DNA from: Prosapia bicincta
Taxonomy: Eukaryota > Arthropoda > Insecta > Hemiptera > Cercopidae
Assembly: GCA_036971475.1 (NCBI GenBank)
Contig: JBAIZL010000001.1
Coordinates: forward strand, 148,787,044-148,851,043
Direction of reading: 5' to 3'
DNA: 64,000 bases
Both the position numbers and the translations under genes were made by a program. The notes beneath the pieces are model-generated. The model was given only the letters and a program-made list of their open reading frames with translations, had not been told where the DNA came from and made no database searches. Shown in pieces: positions 13,431 to 26,074 of the stretch. How positions within the stretch are numbered: the stretch's first letter is position 1; each line of letters opens with the position of its first letter.

Positions 13431-14941
13431 GACCACATCTTTGAATTATTTTGAGCTGACACTCTATAAATGCAACAATTACAATGTAAATTGTGTCTGT
13501 TACGGGCTAATCACTCTGGTTACAAGGCGCATGCGCGTCTTAAAGTTCGCTTGACAATAAATTACAAACTCAGATTCGTTACTACGTACAAATCTATGTA
13601 CGAATATGTTGTTACCTTAACAGCATCTTATTACTAAATTATAATTTCCGTCGCTCATGAAATAACGTATTTGTTATGATGCTGGTTTCAACATAACTCA
13701 TTATGTTTGTCTTTATTTATCCTTAAACTAAGTATTAAACAGGTAGGCCTACGTACAACAGACGTTTTGTGTTTCTTCACTGAATTCAACTTAATTACAT
13801 TATCTATCAGAATTATTATAGGTACCATTTTATACGTATTCCTAACATGTAATCATAAAATTAAAACAACTTTAAAACTTTTTTTATAAACGTTTCTGTA
13901 TATGTCGGATTTAAAGAAATTGTAAATTGATTTCTTCAATAGCATTGGATTAATTCTGTTATACAAATGTTTTCTGAAGTCTAGTTAGTTTATACAAACT
14001 AAGACAATGGGATCACTAAGTGGCTTACGTTCGAGTTGGAGACAGAATTCAGCCTCCTTCTGACCGTAAACTTCTGTTACAAGATTGATTTAGTCCAAAG
14101 TCTAACAGACAGCTCTTGACCTAATTCTGTTTTAAACATACATATGTTGTTGTTAAACGTAACGAAATGAGACGATCTAACCGAACAATGCTCAGTGTTT
14201 TCTCACCTCGAGGCACAAATGTTCTATTTTATTTAACAGTTTTACGTGTACCTTTATTCTTTGGTTGCAAAGATCCCAGACACTTTTATTTTTAGAACTC
14301 TTAGGTAAATTATTATTTCTAACGCTTAAATTTCTAACTGGACAGAAATTGATGCTATGTATATAACATAAATAGTATATAAAATAGTAATACAAAATTA
14401 GTTCAATAATAAAAATGACTTTGACTTTTTTCATGAAAGTTTGCCCCAATGACATATTCTTAATTTAGGCTCTAATATTACAAGTTTGAAAATTACGCGT
14501 AAGCAACTTACAGATATACTTTATGACATATTCAGTTATTAGAACTCCTTTTTGAATTAAAAATCATATATCTATTTATTTTGGTTTTAAGATATTTAGG
14601 ATTAATTTAAATTATCAAATTTTATCGTTTTAAATGTTACTACATTTTATTATCTTATTATTTCAACATTAATTGACAAATCTACGCACAAATTAGAATG
14701 AATACCTAAACTATGGTTTACACTTTGGAGAACTGTAGAATGTGTTCGAAAAACTATTCGGGAAGCATTTTCCCGACCTCTTTACCCTTTACGCATTTTA
14801 ATACTGAATTATAACCAATTTGAGCTTAGCTGAGGGAATACAAATATATTTTACTGATAATAGAAGAAAAAAAGTAGGCAAAAAATATTGGTAATCATAA
14901 TAAATTTTGATCCTCGAATGTTATACCAATTAGTTTGTATT

Positions 14942-14944
<3 letters not shown>
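13431..14944. other. AT-rich sequence without recognisable feature
   Basis: Only short frames at background level (13,707 plus; 14,192 minus). Nothing recognised. Confidence 0.45.
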
Positions 14945-15015
<71 letters not shown>

Positions 15016-15083
15016 TATCTACACCCTCATGACATACGCACACAAACATACACACACACACACGCACACACACATATATATAT
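14945..15083. repeat. Compound (GT)n ... (CA)n ... (TA)n microsatellite
   Basis: About 35 GT units (14,945-15,014), a 25-30 bp spacer, then (CA)n with CG interruptions (to 15,073) and a short (TA)n. The GT and CA blocks are complementary and could fold together. Confidence 0.9.
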
Positions 15084-17322
<2,239 letters not shown>

Positions 17323-17339
17323 CACACACACACACACAG

Positions 17340-17424
<85 letters not shown>
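17323..17424. repeat. (CA)n(TA)n microsatellite
   Basis: A short interrupted CA tract followed by about 34 TA units. Confidence 0.95.
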
Positions 17425-17426
<2 letters not shown>

Positions 17427-17581
17427 CTATAATAATAAATTAAAAATAATTCAAAAACAAGAATACTTTTAATGAATATGTTTTTGAAACATTTTAAATT
17501 TATTAACTATATTACAAGAAAACATATCACCATATTTAATATATATATATATATATATAATACGTTTTATTGTTTAATAAT

Positions 17582-17730
17582 TTAAAACAACATAGGTTAT
17601 TCAAATACAAGAATATTTATTAATTTATATTCAAAGCTTTTCGTTGGTAAACAGTACTAACATCATCAGGAACGAAAATTACAATAATCATTACAAATAT
17701 TCTTGTATTTGAATAACCAATGTTGTTTAA
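17582..17730. repeat. Foldback element, family C, copy 1
   Basis: The arms AACATAGGTTATTCAAATAC (left, from about 17,588) and its near-complement ending AACCAATGTTGTT (right, to about 17,729) enclose about 75 bp. The arms continue into CAAGAATATTT and AAATATTCTTG, giving about 33 bp of pairing. The middle carries a hammerhead-like core on the minus strand. The element is followed by A-rich and (TA)n sequence. Confidence 0.75.
17629..17673 (-). ncRNA. Candidate hammerhead ribozyme, family C copy 1
   Basis: Read on the minus strand: helix I strand GTTC, core CTGATGA, one extra T, helix II strand GTTAG, 9 nt loop, helix II strand CCAAC, GAAA, then AGCTTT and helix I strand GAAT. Helix I pairs 4 bp (one G-T). 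Helix II pairs 4 of 5. The cleavage residue would be the last T of AGCTTT. The order CUGANGA-stem-GAAA is the conserved hammerhead core. An extra residue before helix II is non-standard, although one is known from a viroid hammerhead. Activity is inference. Confidence 0.5.
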
Positions 17731-17733
17731 AAA

Positions 17734-17783
<50 letters not shown>

Positions 17784-17821
17784 ATATATAAATAATATAT
17801 ATAAATATATATATATATATA

Positions 17822-17868
17822 TATGTTTGTGTGTGTGTGTGTGTGCGCGCGCACGCGCGTGTGTGTTC
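17822..17868. repeat. (TG)n with GCGCGCACGCGCG, potential Z-DNA
   Basis: Alternating purine-pyrimidine: (TG)n, then a CG/CA-rich alternating core, then (TG)n again, abutting (TA)n. Confidence 0.8.
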
Positions 17869-17952
17869 ATCACGTTTTCGTCGCGAAATCCATTTAAAGA
17901 TATGTTAATTAAATAAAACTATTTTTAAACCTACAGTAATATACCGTATATT

Positions 17953-18162
17953 TCAAAAACAAGATTACTTTTAATGAATATGTTTTTGAAATATTTTTGT
18001 ATTTTCTTGTTTAACAATTTAAAACAACATAGGCTATTCAAATACAAGAATATTTATTAATTTATATCCATAGCTTTTCGTTGGTAAACAGTACTAACAT
18101 CATCAGGAACGAAAATTACAATTATCATTACAAATATTCTTGTACTTGAATAACCTATGTTG

Positions 18163-18234
<72 letters not shown>

Positions 18235-18240
18235 TATATA

Positions 18241-18283
<43 letters not shown>

Positions 18284-18400
18284 TGTGTGTGTGTGTGTGT
18301 GTGCGCACGCGCGTGTGTGTACATCACGTTTTCGTCGCGAAATCCATTTAAAGATATGTTAATTAAATAAAACTATTTTTAAACCTACAGTAATATACAA
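17953..18400. repeat. Foldback-bearing direct repeat, copy 2
   Basis: Second copy of the 17,453-17,952 unit, lacking about 90 bp near its start and with longer (TA)n tracts (18,168-18,224 and 18,247-18,280). It ends with the same TCACGTTTTCGTCGCGAAAT segment and AAACCTACAGTAATATA. Confidence 0.75.
18067..18110 (-). ncRNA. Candidate hammerhead ribozyme, family C copy 2
   Basis: Same minus-strand core as at 17,629-17,673 (CTGATGA, T, GTTAG ... CCAAC, GAAA). The segment after GAAA is changed (AGCTATGGAT instead of AGCTTTGAAT), so helix I pairing is lost and this copy is probably inactive. Confidence 0.4.
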
Positions 18401-19176
18401 ATTGAATTTTAAACAAAAGACACAAAATGTTTATTTGAAATTTAAAAAAATAAGAGGTAATCGAAATAAAATGCCACGTAGAATATAAATGAGGTATAAA
18501 ACAATAATTATACTTATCGTTTATGAACTATAATATTTATGGTTGTACACTAACACAGAAAAATAAGTAGAATAATATCTGAAGAAGTGCGTTCGTTACT
18601 TTTGCTATTTTAAAAAGCTGTAACCTGATTCAATTTTCATTTATATAGAAATGAACTATCTAAGTAAAATGCAGTTTCCCTAATCTCTATAATTTAACTT
18701 TACATTTTTACAATATTTTCAAGATCTTAAGACATTTGTTATTTTTTAGTATCAAATTAAAGCAAACATTTTCGCTTATTCTTATTACTTGATCTGTGGG
18801 ATTCCTATTTTACTGTAAATAAATATATTTTCTCTAAGCATTTATCTTGTTAATTAATATTTCGACATTTCAGTTTTATGTATATATTACCATTAGGATG
18901 TAAGTGGTAATCAAAATGATTCTGGCAGCAGGTGTTACAGTTTGGGATAGAGCTGTAGAGAAGCCGAAATGTTAACTGAGGATTTATAGGTAAAGTTTGG
19001 TGTGTTTATTTAGTACAAGAATGTTGGTAATAAACTATGGAGGCTTTTATGCGCCTCACGAAAATATGAAACTTTCAACGCTACTATGGACGCATTTTAT
19101 ATTAGAGATATAAACCATGTAGCGGGCGTATGTTATAACATAATGTAAATTGAATACAGAATACATACGTTTTCAC
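18401..19176. other. AT-rich sequence without recognisable feature
   Basis: No open frame or repeat seen. Confidence 0.45.
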
Positions 19177-19223
19177 AATAATAAATACATAAAAACCTCT
19201 TAACCACAAACTTTCTTTATTTT

Positions 19224-19266
19224 ACCCGTATGTACTTTTCAGTTACCAAGTAACCATCCTCAGAGG
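19224..19266 (-). ncRNA. Candidate hammerhead ribozyme, family D left arm
   Basis: Minus strand: CCCT, CTGAGGA, extra T, GGTTAC, loop TTG, GTAACT, GAAA, AGTACATAC, GGG. Helix II is 6 bp (one G-T). Helix I retains CCC/GGG, with a T-C mismatch next to the core. It has the same layout as the right arm but is weaker. Confidence 0.45.
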
Positions 19267-19296
19267 GATAACATACAAACACTCTTTGTATGTTGT

Positions 19297-19339
19297 CCCT
19301 CTGAGGATTGTTACTCGGTAACTGAAATATATATAAGGG
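19297..19339 (+). ncRNA. Candidate hammerhead ribozyme, family D right arm
   Basis: Plus strand: helix I CCCT (19,297-19,300), core CTGAGGA (19,301-19,307), helix II GTTAC/GTAAC (19,310-19,314 and 19,318-19,322), GAAA (19,324-19,327), a short AT stem III (TATATATA) ending in a UA cleavage step, then helix I AGGG (19,336-19,339). All invariant hammerhead residues are present, and position 7, the variable core position, is G here. Departures from the consensus are the unpaired T residues flanking helix II and its very short loop. Catalysis is unproven. Confidence 0.5.
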
Positions 19340-19387
19340 TAAAATAAAGAGAGTTTGTGGTTAAGAGGTTTTTATGTATTTATTATT

Positions 19388-22300
19388 AAATTCAACCACA
19401 TTAAATTCCTAATACATAATAAATTTTCGCTTTCATATTTTTATTACTGGCTCTTTTATTTAGGATAGATGTGAATCGGTTAGCTAAATTTCTAACTACA
19501 CAATTTTATTGGTGTAGGTACTTATAAATAAGAATATAATTTGTATCAAATCTACTACTTTAAAGGCATAAATAAATTGGGTCAATTAATCCTAAATAAA
19601 CAAAAAGCAATAGTTAGGATTTCCAATTCTAAACACAAGGTGACTAAGCTATTACTCACGTAAACTAGGGATTGATAGGAGCTTCACCTTTGAATTCAGG
19701 TCGAAATATATAAATAAAAAAAAAAACAACGTTAGCTACTTGGCCTTTGGATTATTTTTATTTATCACATTTGTCACGTAAAGGCATTTATTGCTCCCCC
19801 CCAACATACTCCAGTTTAATTAATTTAGATAGTAAAGTCTTGTTTATGTTGTAAACTTACAGTTTTTATGAACCTCAGTCAGTTTTGAATTGTTAATTTA
19901 TTTTAAATCCTGTGTTTTTTTTCGAATACTTCGGTCGAGAAAGATGTTTAAAGGGGTTTTTATGGATAAGAAATGTTTTGATATAACGGACAAAGTAAAA
20001 AACATTCCTAATGTTTTTCGAAGGCTTATTTGATCTCTTATATACACTCTACTGTCATTATTATTAAATTAAATATTTTGTAAATTGTTTTGAATCGAAT
20101 TAATATAAACGCATCATTAAAAAATTACTGGATGTAAAGAGAGTCATTCATTAATTTTTTTAATTCTACAATAAGCATTGTTTGGAAACCTTAAAAACAG
20201 ATGTGTTTTACAAAGGGCTATATTCCTCTCCCAACCTCGTAAGTTTATAAAATATCTGGGGCGATACTAGTTTTCACTTTTCAGTCAGAGTTTCGCCGAA
20301 TTGAACAATTTAGTCCAAAAAGACAAACAAAGAAAAAAAAGAAAAAATTGATTTCGATATTTCACAAAACAAGTACTTTTGTTATACAAATATATAAACA
20401 AGCAAATATATAAACAATGTTTATACTCTTTAGAATACATACGGATGAAACAAGCATCGTGGTGTTAAAGCAATGTCAGTTTATTTTCTTTCCCACTGTC
20501 TTTAGCCAACCATAAAACCCCTCAAACGGGCACAAATATTGGAAATATATTTTGCAATTTTCTCTGAAATCGGCTTCTCAGTAGACATAAAACAAATTAT
20601 TTATCTTGAAGTTCATAAACATTCAGCGGAAGCCCAATGTAATTGTAAAATGTCTGTTTTTCGCATCATCGTATGAGAAGGCTTTTGCAGCAGTAATATC
20701 TTCGTACCGTTTTATTACTTTGTCAAAAGTTGTTTACCCCTAGAAAAACCAATTTAGAAACGGAAACATAAAATACGAACATCAAGCATATCATAGTGTT
20801 ATTTTTACGTTGGATGCTAATTTTATTTTTTGTTAGAAAGTGAAAAAGCATTAGGGCATTTTTGTTCGAGGCATAAAATCTTTTAAACTAATAAAAGCAA
20901 ATTTACACAAAACCTAGGATAATTTCACAGAAAGTATTTACCAGTTTCAGAGTTCTTGAGATTCCTAAACCATTATTGTAATAATAAAATAAATTAAAAA
21001 GTGTTACCAACTTCTGAATGTAAAAGATTTTAAACAATTTTGTCTATTAAAATACCAAAGGGTAAATTTTTATTTTATGTACCAGAACGTATTGTAATAG
21101 TTATGAGTTCAATCTTGTAACAATTAACTGACGTTGGACTATTTTGTTTCAAAAAAGTGTTAATAGACATTAAATAGTTTTACTATAAATATATACTACT
21201 TCCGAAAATGAAGTATGTCACATAAAAAAAAAAACAGTTTTAAAGACGAATAAATAAATATAACAATACAGTTTTCTATATGTTTACCTAAAACATCTAC
21301 CTAAAAAAAAATGTTTTATATAAACATTTCTTTCACTTATTCTCACCCTTGCAATAAAAACTAGGATTTAGACACAGTTTACTCTTACTATCACTAAATA
21401 CGATTTATGTGCCTTGTTTAACGCCCCATTACCCCATACATTTCCAAAGTATTAAACAATTTAATAAATTTAATGTAACTATGTAGACAAAGCTTTGCTG
21501 CCTTATGTGTAAAAGTAATTGTCTTTTTTATTTATAATTGTTGAACAATACTTTACACTCAACCATTTTAGTCGACTGAATTATTGTTGTGGTTTTCAGT
21601 TGTATGGTTTCTAGACGTGTCATTACTTCAACAGTTTATTTACCTTCCTAAATTTAAACAAATTAAAACTATAAACAGTGTATTAAAATACTAAAATAAA
21701 ACCTCTTACGATCTCAACTAATGATAATATAGGAAAAAACTAATTTTATTGAATGCAGAGTTTGTAGTTTCATCTAAACTTGTGAATATTTTAAATGCAT
21801 TTTTATTACTACAACTCCTACAAAATATTAATAATTGGTAAAGAAATAAATTTCGTTGTAACTTTCTAGACGAGTATAGGACCTTACAACAAAATAATAT
21901 TGTATTAGAAAAATCTAACACAAATGACTATTATATTCAAAAAACCTTATGATGCATGTTGAGACATGGCCCTGTAAGCAATAAAGCTTTTTAACTTTGC
22001 TTCGTTGGAGCTTTAGTTATACAATAAATTTATATAGTTTTGTTAGAAAATAGGTTTTGAAAAGGGGGTGACCCTCGGTCTTTTTCATATGGGGAAGATA
22101 TTAGACGGTGTGTAATGGAAAATCAGGTGTGCCTTTGCTACTTTTCAAGTACTTACCCATAAATAACTATTCCAAAATTACGTAAATTTATAACACTGAC
22201 TTGATAATAATAACCTATTCTGGCCAATCTCAAAAGGTTAAATTGTATTCGGTTTCAAATAGGTTTTACCATTTCAAGCACGTTTTACCATTACTACAAA

Positions 22301-22860
22301 ATTTAAAATTTAAGCTCAAATAGTTGAATAATTATTTATATTAAATATATATTTTTTAACATTTAGTGAAATAACAAATACAAATTTAAATAACTGTGAA
22401 TTCAAAACATAGACAGGACTCTTCTAACAAAACTGCTTTGCAACTGGAGCAGCTAACGAGACAATAATAGCATTCACTCATAAGAGAATTCAGCTACCAC
22501 TCTATGTCACAGTAGGTTATAGGCAAGTAACATAAATCATGCTCAAATTAATGGCATTAAGGGATTGTAATTCCCTTAACATTGTGTTTAATGATAGTTT
22601 ACCTTTCAGGTTGTCTTATAGCATCCAATTGAATTTATTAGTTCTGCTCGGTTAGTTATGGACATCTAATGTTTTGAATGTCGAATATAAAATTCCACAA
22701 TTGTTCTAGACTAAGAATACAATTTACACGTTTCTTTGTAGAAAAGACTATTTCTTAGGGCAGGCCTGACTCAATGTACTTCAGGTAGAAAAATCTTCCA
22801 TTACTCAAGTGATATTCTGACTCATTAGTTTTTATACAAAACTCAAAGCAAATTAAGTGA
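19388..22860. other. AT-rich sequence, no gene recognised
   Basis: Nothing supported apart from a small 8 bp hairpin TTAAGGGA/TCCCTTAA near 22,555-22,580. Short frames (for example 21,718-21,921 minus) look like noncoding background. Confidence 0.45.
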
Positions 22861-22918
22861 ATATATATATATATATATTTATATATATCGCAATATGTAT
22901 TCTTGTGTATTAATAAAT

Positions 22919-23077
22919 AACTAAGTCAAAATACAAATACAAGAATTATAATTGAATTTACAATTCAAAGCTTTTCGTTGGCTAACAGAATATTCCTGAT
23001 GATGGTACTGTTAGCCAACGAAAAGCTTTGAATTGTAAATTCAATTATAATTCTTGTATTTGTATTTTGACTTAGTT
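22919..23077. repeat. Perfect palindrome, 70 bp arms, family A copy 1
   Basis: The arm at 22,919-22,988 and that at 23,008-23,077 are exact reverse complements by my reading. They are separated by 19 nt (22,989-23,007) that contain the asymmetric CTGATGAT core. Short (TA)n tracts flank it on both sides (22,861-22,880 and 23,082-23,118). Perfect arms imply recent formation or ongoing arm conversion. The same family recurs at 51,863-52,029. Confidence 0.95.
22992..23034 (+). ncRNA. Candidate hammerhead ribozyme, family A copy 1
   Basis: Helix I ATTC (22,992-22,995), core CTGATGA (22,996-23,002), TGG ... CCA, GAAA (23,020-23,023), AGCTTT, helix I GAAT (23,030-23,033). Core and helix I fit the hammerhead consensus. 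Helix II is reduced to 3 bp with two unpaired residues before GAAA. Compared with the 51.9 kb copy, three bases of the helix II 5' strand appear deleted, so this copy may be impaired. Confidence 0.45.
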
Positions 23078-23118
23078 CTTTATATATATATATATATATG
23101 TGTGTGTGTATATATATA

Positions 23119-24519
23119 AAAATTAATATATATGTATACAACATATATAAAATTATTATATGTATAAAATAATATATATGTAAATTAGTTCCTACAACAG
23201 CCGATTTTATGTTGTAGAACAGCTGTTTTAACACGTAAATTAAAAAAAATTCTTTATTTATTGTACATATTAGGTTAAAATGTTTTGATTGCATGTTATT
23301 CATTATTTACTAGACATGTTAATTCATTCTTTTTTCACTAAATCCTACTATAAATATTTTCATATCATTATAATAATAAGTTATTTAATTTTACTCTAAT
23401 TTGTAAATGAAAACTTTCTTATGAGGGTTTAAACACTTGCCATTCACCGATTGTAATTACATTCAATTCTAAGCAATTAATTTCTACTTGTAATTTGCAA
23501 TTAATTTATATTTAACAAAGACAAATTAAAAATTTATGGTAATAATTATTTTGCTTTAAAGTGTTTCGCCTTGTAAATTAACCAGTATTAATTTTGTTAA
23601 CAAAAAAACCTATAGAAAGGATTTAGTGAAAATATAGTTTAAGTTTTATTGTCAGGATAATGAGCACTATAAAAGATGGTATAAATATTGTTATACCATC
23701 ACTGCCCTCGGATTTCTCAAATACGTATACGCGTTCTTCTTCCTCGAGTCGTCTTCCCTACTTCAAGTAGCTTATGCATCCTAAAATAAGTGGTGTCCGA
23801 GTAGGGTTTATATATTTCGTAAATTTATGCAAAAGGTATATAAGTGTTTAACACCGCTATAATTGTTGGAACGTTCAGTTTTGTTGTTCAAATTTATAAG
23901 TTCAACTACCTGATCATAAATAAATTAGTATGGTTTAATTATAGCTTTTTAGATTACTTTATTAACTATCCAATTCTGAAATTGAAAATGTGTATATTTA
24001 GTTTGTCACGTAATAAACAATTAGGTATACACAAAACCTTCGGCAAACAATATAATTCTGTAGAATGATATGTTTCGAATGAAATATGTTTGGTTAACAG
24101 GAATATTCTTTGACCATATAAAGGTCTTATCAAATTTACCTCTTACTCCTGTCTGACTTGAATTCTTTGACTTAAACGTTAATCAAGTTTAATTTTACTT
24201 CCATTTTCTCAAATAATTGTCATGATACTCAAGGTTCAAACTTAGCGCAAGTAGGCTATACATTTATGTATTAAATATCTACTATGTTAACTACATAAAA
24301 TAAAAAATATCATAATAATATGCTTATTTCGGTGAAAGTCAAACTGAAACTGATAGAATCATTAAATTAAAATTCAGTAATTTCTGCAAAAGATGATACT
24401 ATTTATTAGTATGTGAAACCATTCTAATACAAATTCTAATATGGTACGAAGAAATATCTCAATTTGTCTCTAAACTGTCCATATTTTCAATAATATTATA
24501 CAAAGGAGGCAATGTGCCC
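23119..24519. other. AT-rich sequence without recognisable feature
   Basis: No gene, RNA or repeat recognised. Confidence 0.45.
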
Positions 24520-24539
24520 AATGTAGCTTCGGCTACATT
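24520..24539. other. Perfect 8 bp hairpin with TTCG tetraloop
   Basis: AATGTAGC, TTCG, GCTACATT: an uninterrupted stem closed by C(TTCG)G, the exceptionally stable RNA tetraloop. It sits just left of a longer inverted repeat. Its role is unknown. Confidence 0.8.
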
Positions 24540-24542
24540 ACT

Positions 24543-24690
24543 TTTTGCTATACTAAACCATTTTTTTTTTTTTTTTTTTTTTATATATATATTATTTAGG
24601 CTTTATTTATTTAAAAATAAACATTACGCCACAGTTGCTTCATATAGTTATATACTAAACCATGTAATCTGGTTTGGTATAGCAAACATT
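24543..24690. repeat. Inverted repeat flanking a T-tract
   Basis: TTTGCTATACTAAACCA (from about 24,543) and TGGTTTGGTATAGCAAA (ending about 24,689) are inverted copies with one mismatch. They enclose a T(18-20) run, a short (TA)n and AT-rich DNA. It could be the termini of a small MITE-like element; no transposase is present. Confidence 0.6.
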
Positions 24691-25880
24691 TGTTTCAGCA
24701 TAGTTTATTTGAACATACTTTTGATAGGCGTATATGAATTGTAAGGCTTATATTATTTTAAAGTAGGAGGTTTATGAATTTAAAACTCATTTGATTGAGT
24801 TTATACATCAAAGAAATGTATAACTATTAACATATTTCAAGTTTTATTAAATCCGTGCATTGAAAAATACTTAAACACTTACCACATTGAAAAATATATT
24901 ATACTGGATAGTTTTGGGTGAGATTAAGTTTTCCTGCATTTTATGAACGTTTTTTTTGGTCATCCATCCTTTTTTTATTTTAAAAATCTATTTAATACAA
25001 ATTAGATTGCAAAAATATTCTTTTTGCCTAAAAAGAGTTAATGTATAAGAAGTGTTTTTTTACATATTGTATTTCAAGAGGGAAACCCAACCAATCAATA
25101 TTCCTCGTAAAAAACTAATAAAATACATATCCGTTACAAATTACAATTGCTGAATCTGTCAAAAGTTTATCCAAAGTTTTGCCTCATAAACCTAGATTGG
25201 GAAGTACATAAAAGGGGAAGCTCGATAAAATGGGCAACGCTGCAGTTTCTTGTCGGACAAATGGCTTTTTCTTACAAAGCCTACCCTTCGTTCGAAGCTG
25301 TATAATCGGCATTTAGATCAAAGTTGTATCCCGCGATACAAGTGAAATCTACATAAATCCACAGACTAAATTGCCCTTGTATGAGTCATTCGTCTTACAA
25401 TCACAGAATCATTTCTTAACATCAGCTAACAAACGTATATATTTTTACTCCATATGAATGTATTAAGGGAAATTTATAATAATAAATAGATTTCATGACT
25501 GGAAACGTTATACGTATATATAGTGGGATGTGAGGTACTAAACTGAAGTTAATGCTTGATAAAGATAAAACTTCTAGATAAACTTTAAATGAAACATGTG
25601 AAAATCCTATTGCCAATTGCTGAATGAAGCATAGTGTAGAAATTGTAATATCGCCTCTAGTATTATTAGATATTTTCTAATAGAAATAGTAATGTGAATG
25701 GAAATCTTGTAGAGACAAATATCATTTTGGAAGAAAGACAATGAAAGTGCTTCATTTTAAAAGTGGAATACAACATAACAACGAATAACAGTAAAATATA
25801 CGTGTGAGTCTTCTACGTGTCCAAGTCGTAAGCCAGGAACTCTCCACAGTGAATCAGGTTAGGAAGGTAACCCTTTATTT
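24691..25880. other. AT-rich sequence without recognisable feature
   Basis: Nothing supported. Confidence 0.45.
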
Positions 25881-26074
25881 GGCAGTCTACTCGTTTGAGT
25901 TACGTCGCTTTACATGCACCATCTGGCAGTCTACTCGTTTGAGTTACGTCGCTTTACATGCACCATCTGGCAGTCTACTCGTTTGAGTTACGTCGCTTTA
26001 CATGCACCGTCTGGGAATCTACTCGTTTGAGTCACGTCGCTTTACATGCACCGTCTGGCAATCTACTCGTTTGA
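25881..26074. repeat. 44 bp tandem repeat, about 4.4 copies
   Basis: Units start at 25,881, 25,925, 25,969, 26,013 and 26,057 with GGCAGTCTACTCGTTTGAG. The last two carry GGGAATCT or GGCAATCT variants. The 44 bp period is not a codon multiple. Confidence 0.95.

Larger units (their letters stand above)
17453..17952. repeat. Foldback-bearing direct repeat, copy 1
   Basis: The unit begins CAAAAACAAGAATACTTTT and ends in ACCTACAGTAATATA. It contains a foldback of family C, a compound (TA)n-(GT)n-(GC/AC)n array and the tail TCACGTTTTCGTCGCGAAAT. It is repeated at 17,953-18,400. The 17,453-17,540 part also resembles, in inverted orientation, the outer flank of the family B palindrome at 43.95 kb. 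Confidence 0.75.
19177..19387. repeat. Palindromic element, family D, about 211 bp
   Basis: Outer arms AATAATAAATACATAAAAAC (from 19,177) and the complementary end at 19,387 pair almost perfectly for about 48 bp (to TTTTACCC / GGGTAAAA). Inner arms (CAGTTAC, CCTCAGAGGG, ACATACAAA) continue the palindrome to a 5-6 nt centre near 19,282. Small differences between arms show it is not a fresh copy. Each arm holds a hammerhead-like core on opposite strands. Confidence 0.85.

Noticed and set aside
17870..17895. TCACGTTTTCGTCGCGAAAT, minus strand GACGAAAACGTGATGA, as another ribozyme
   Set aside because: The order of the GAAA and TGATGA elements is reversed relative to a linear hammerhead and no pairing helices were found.
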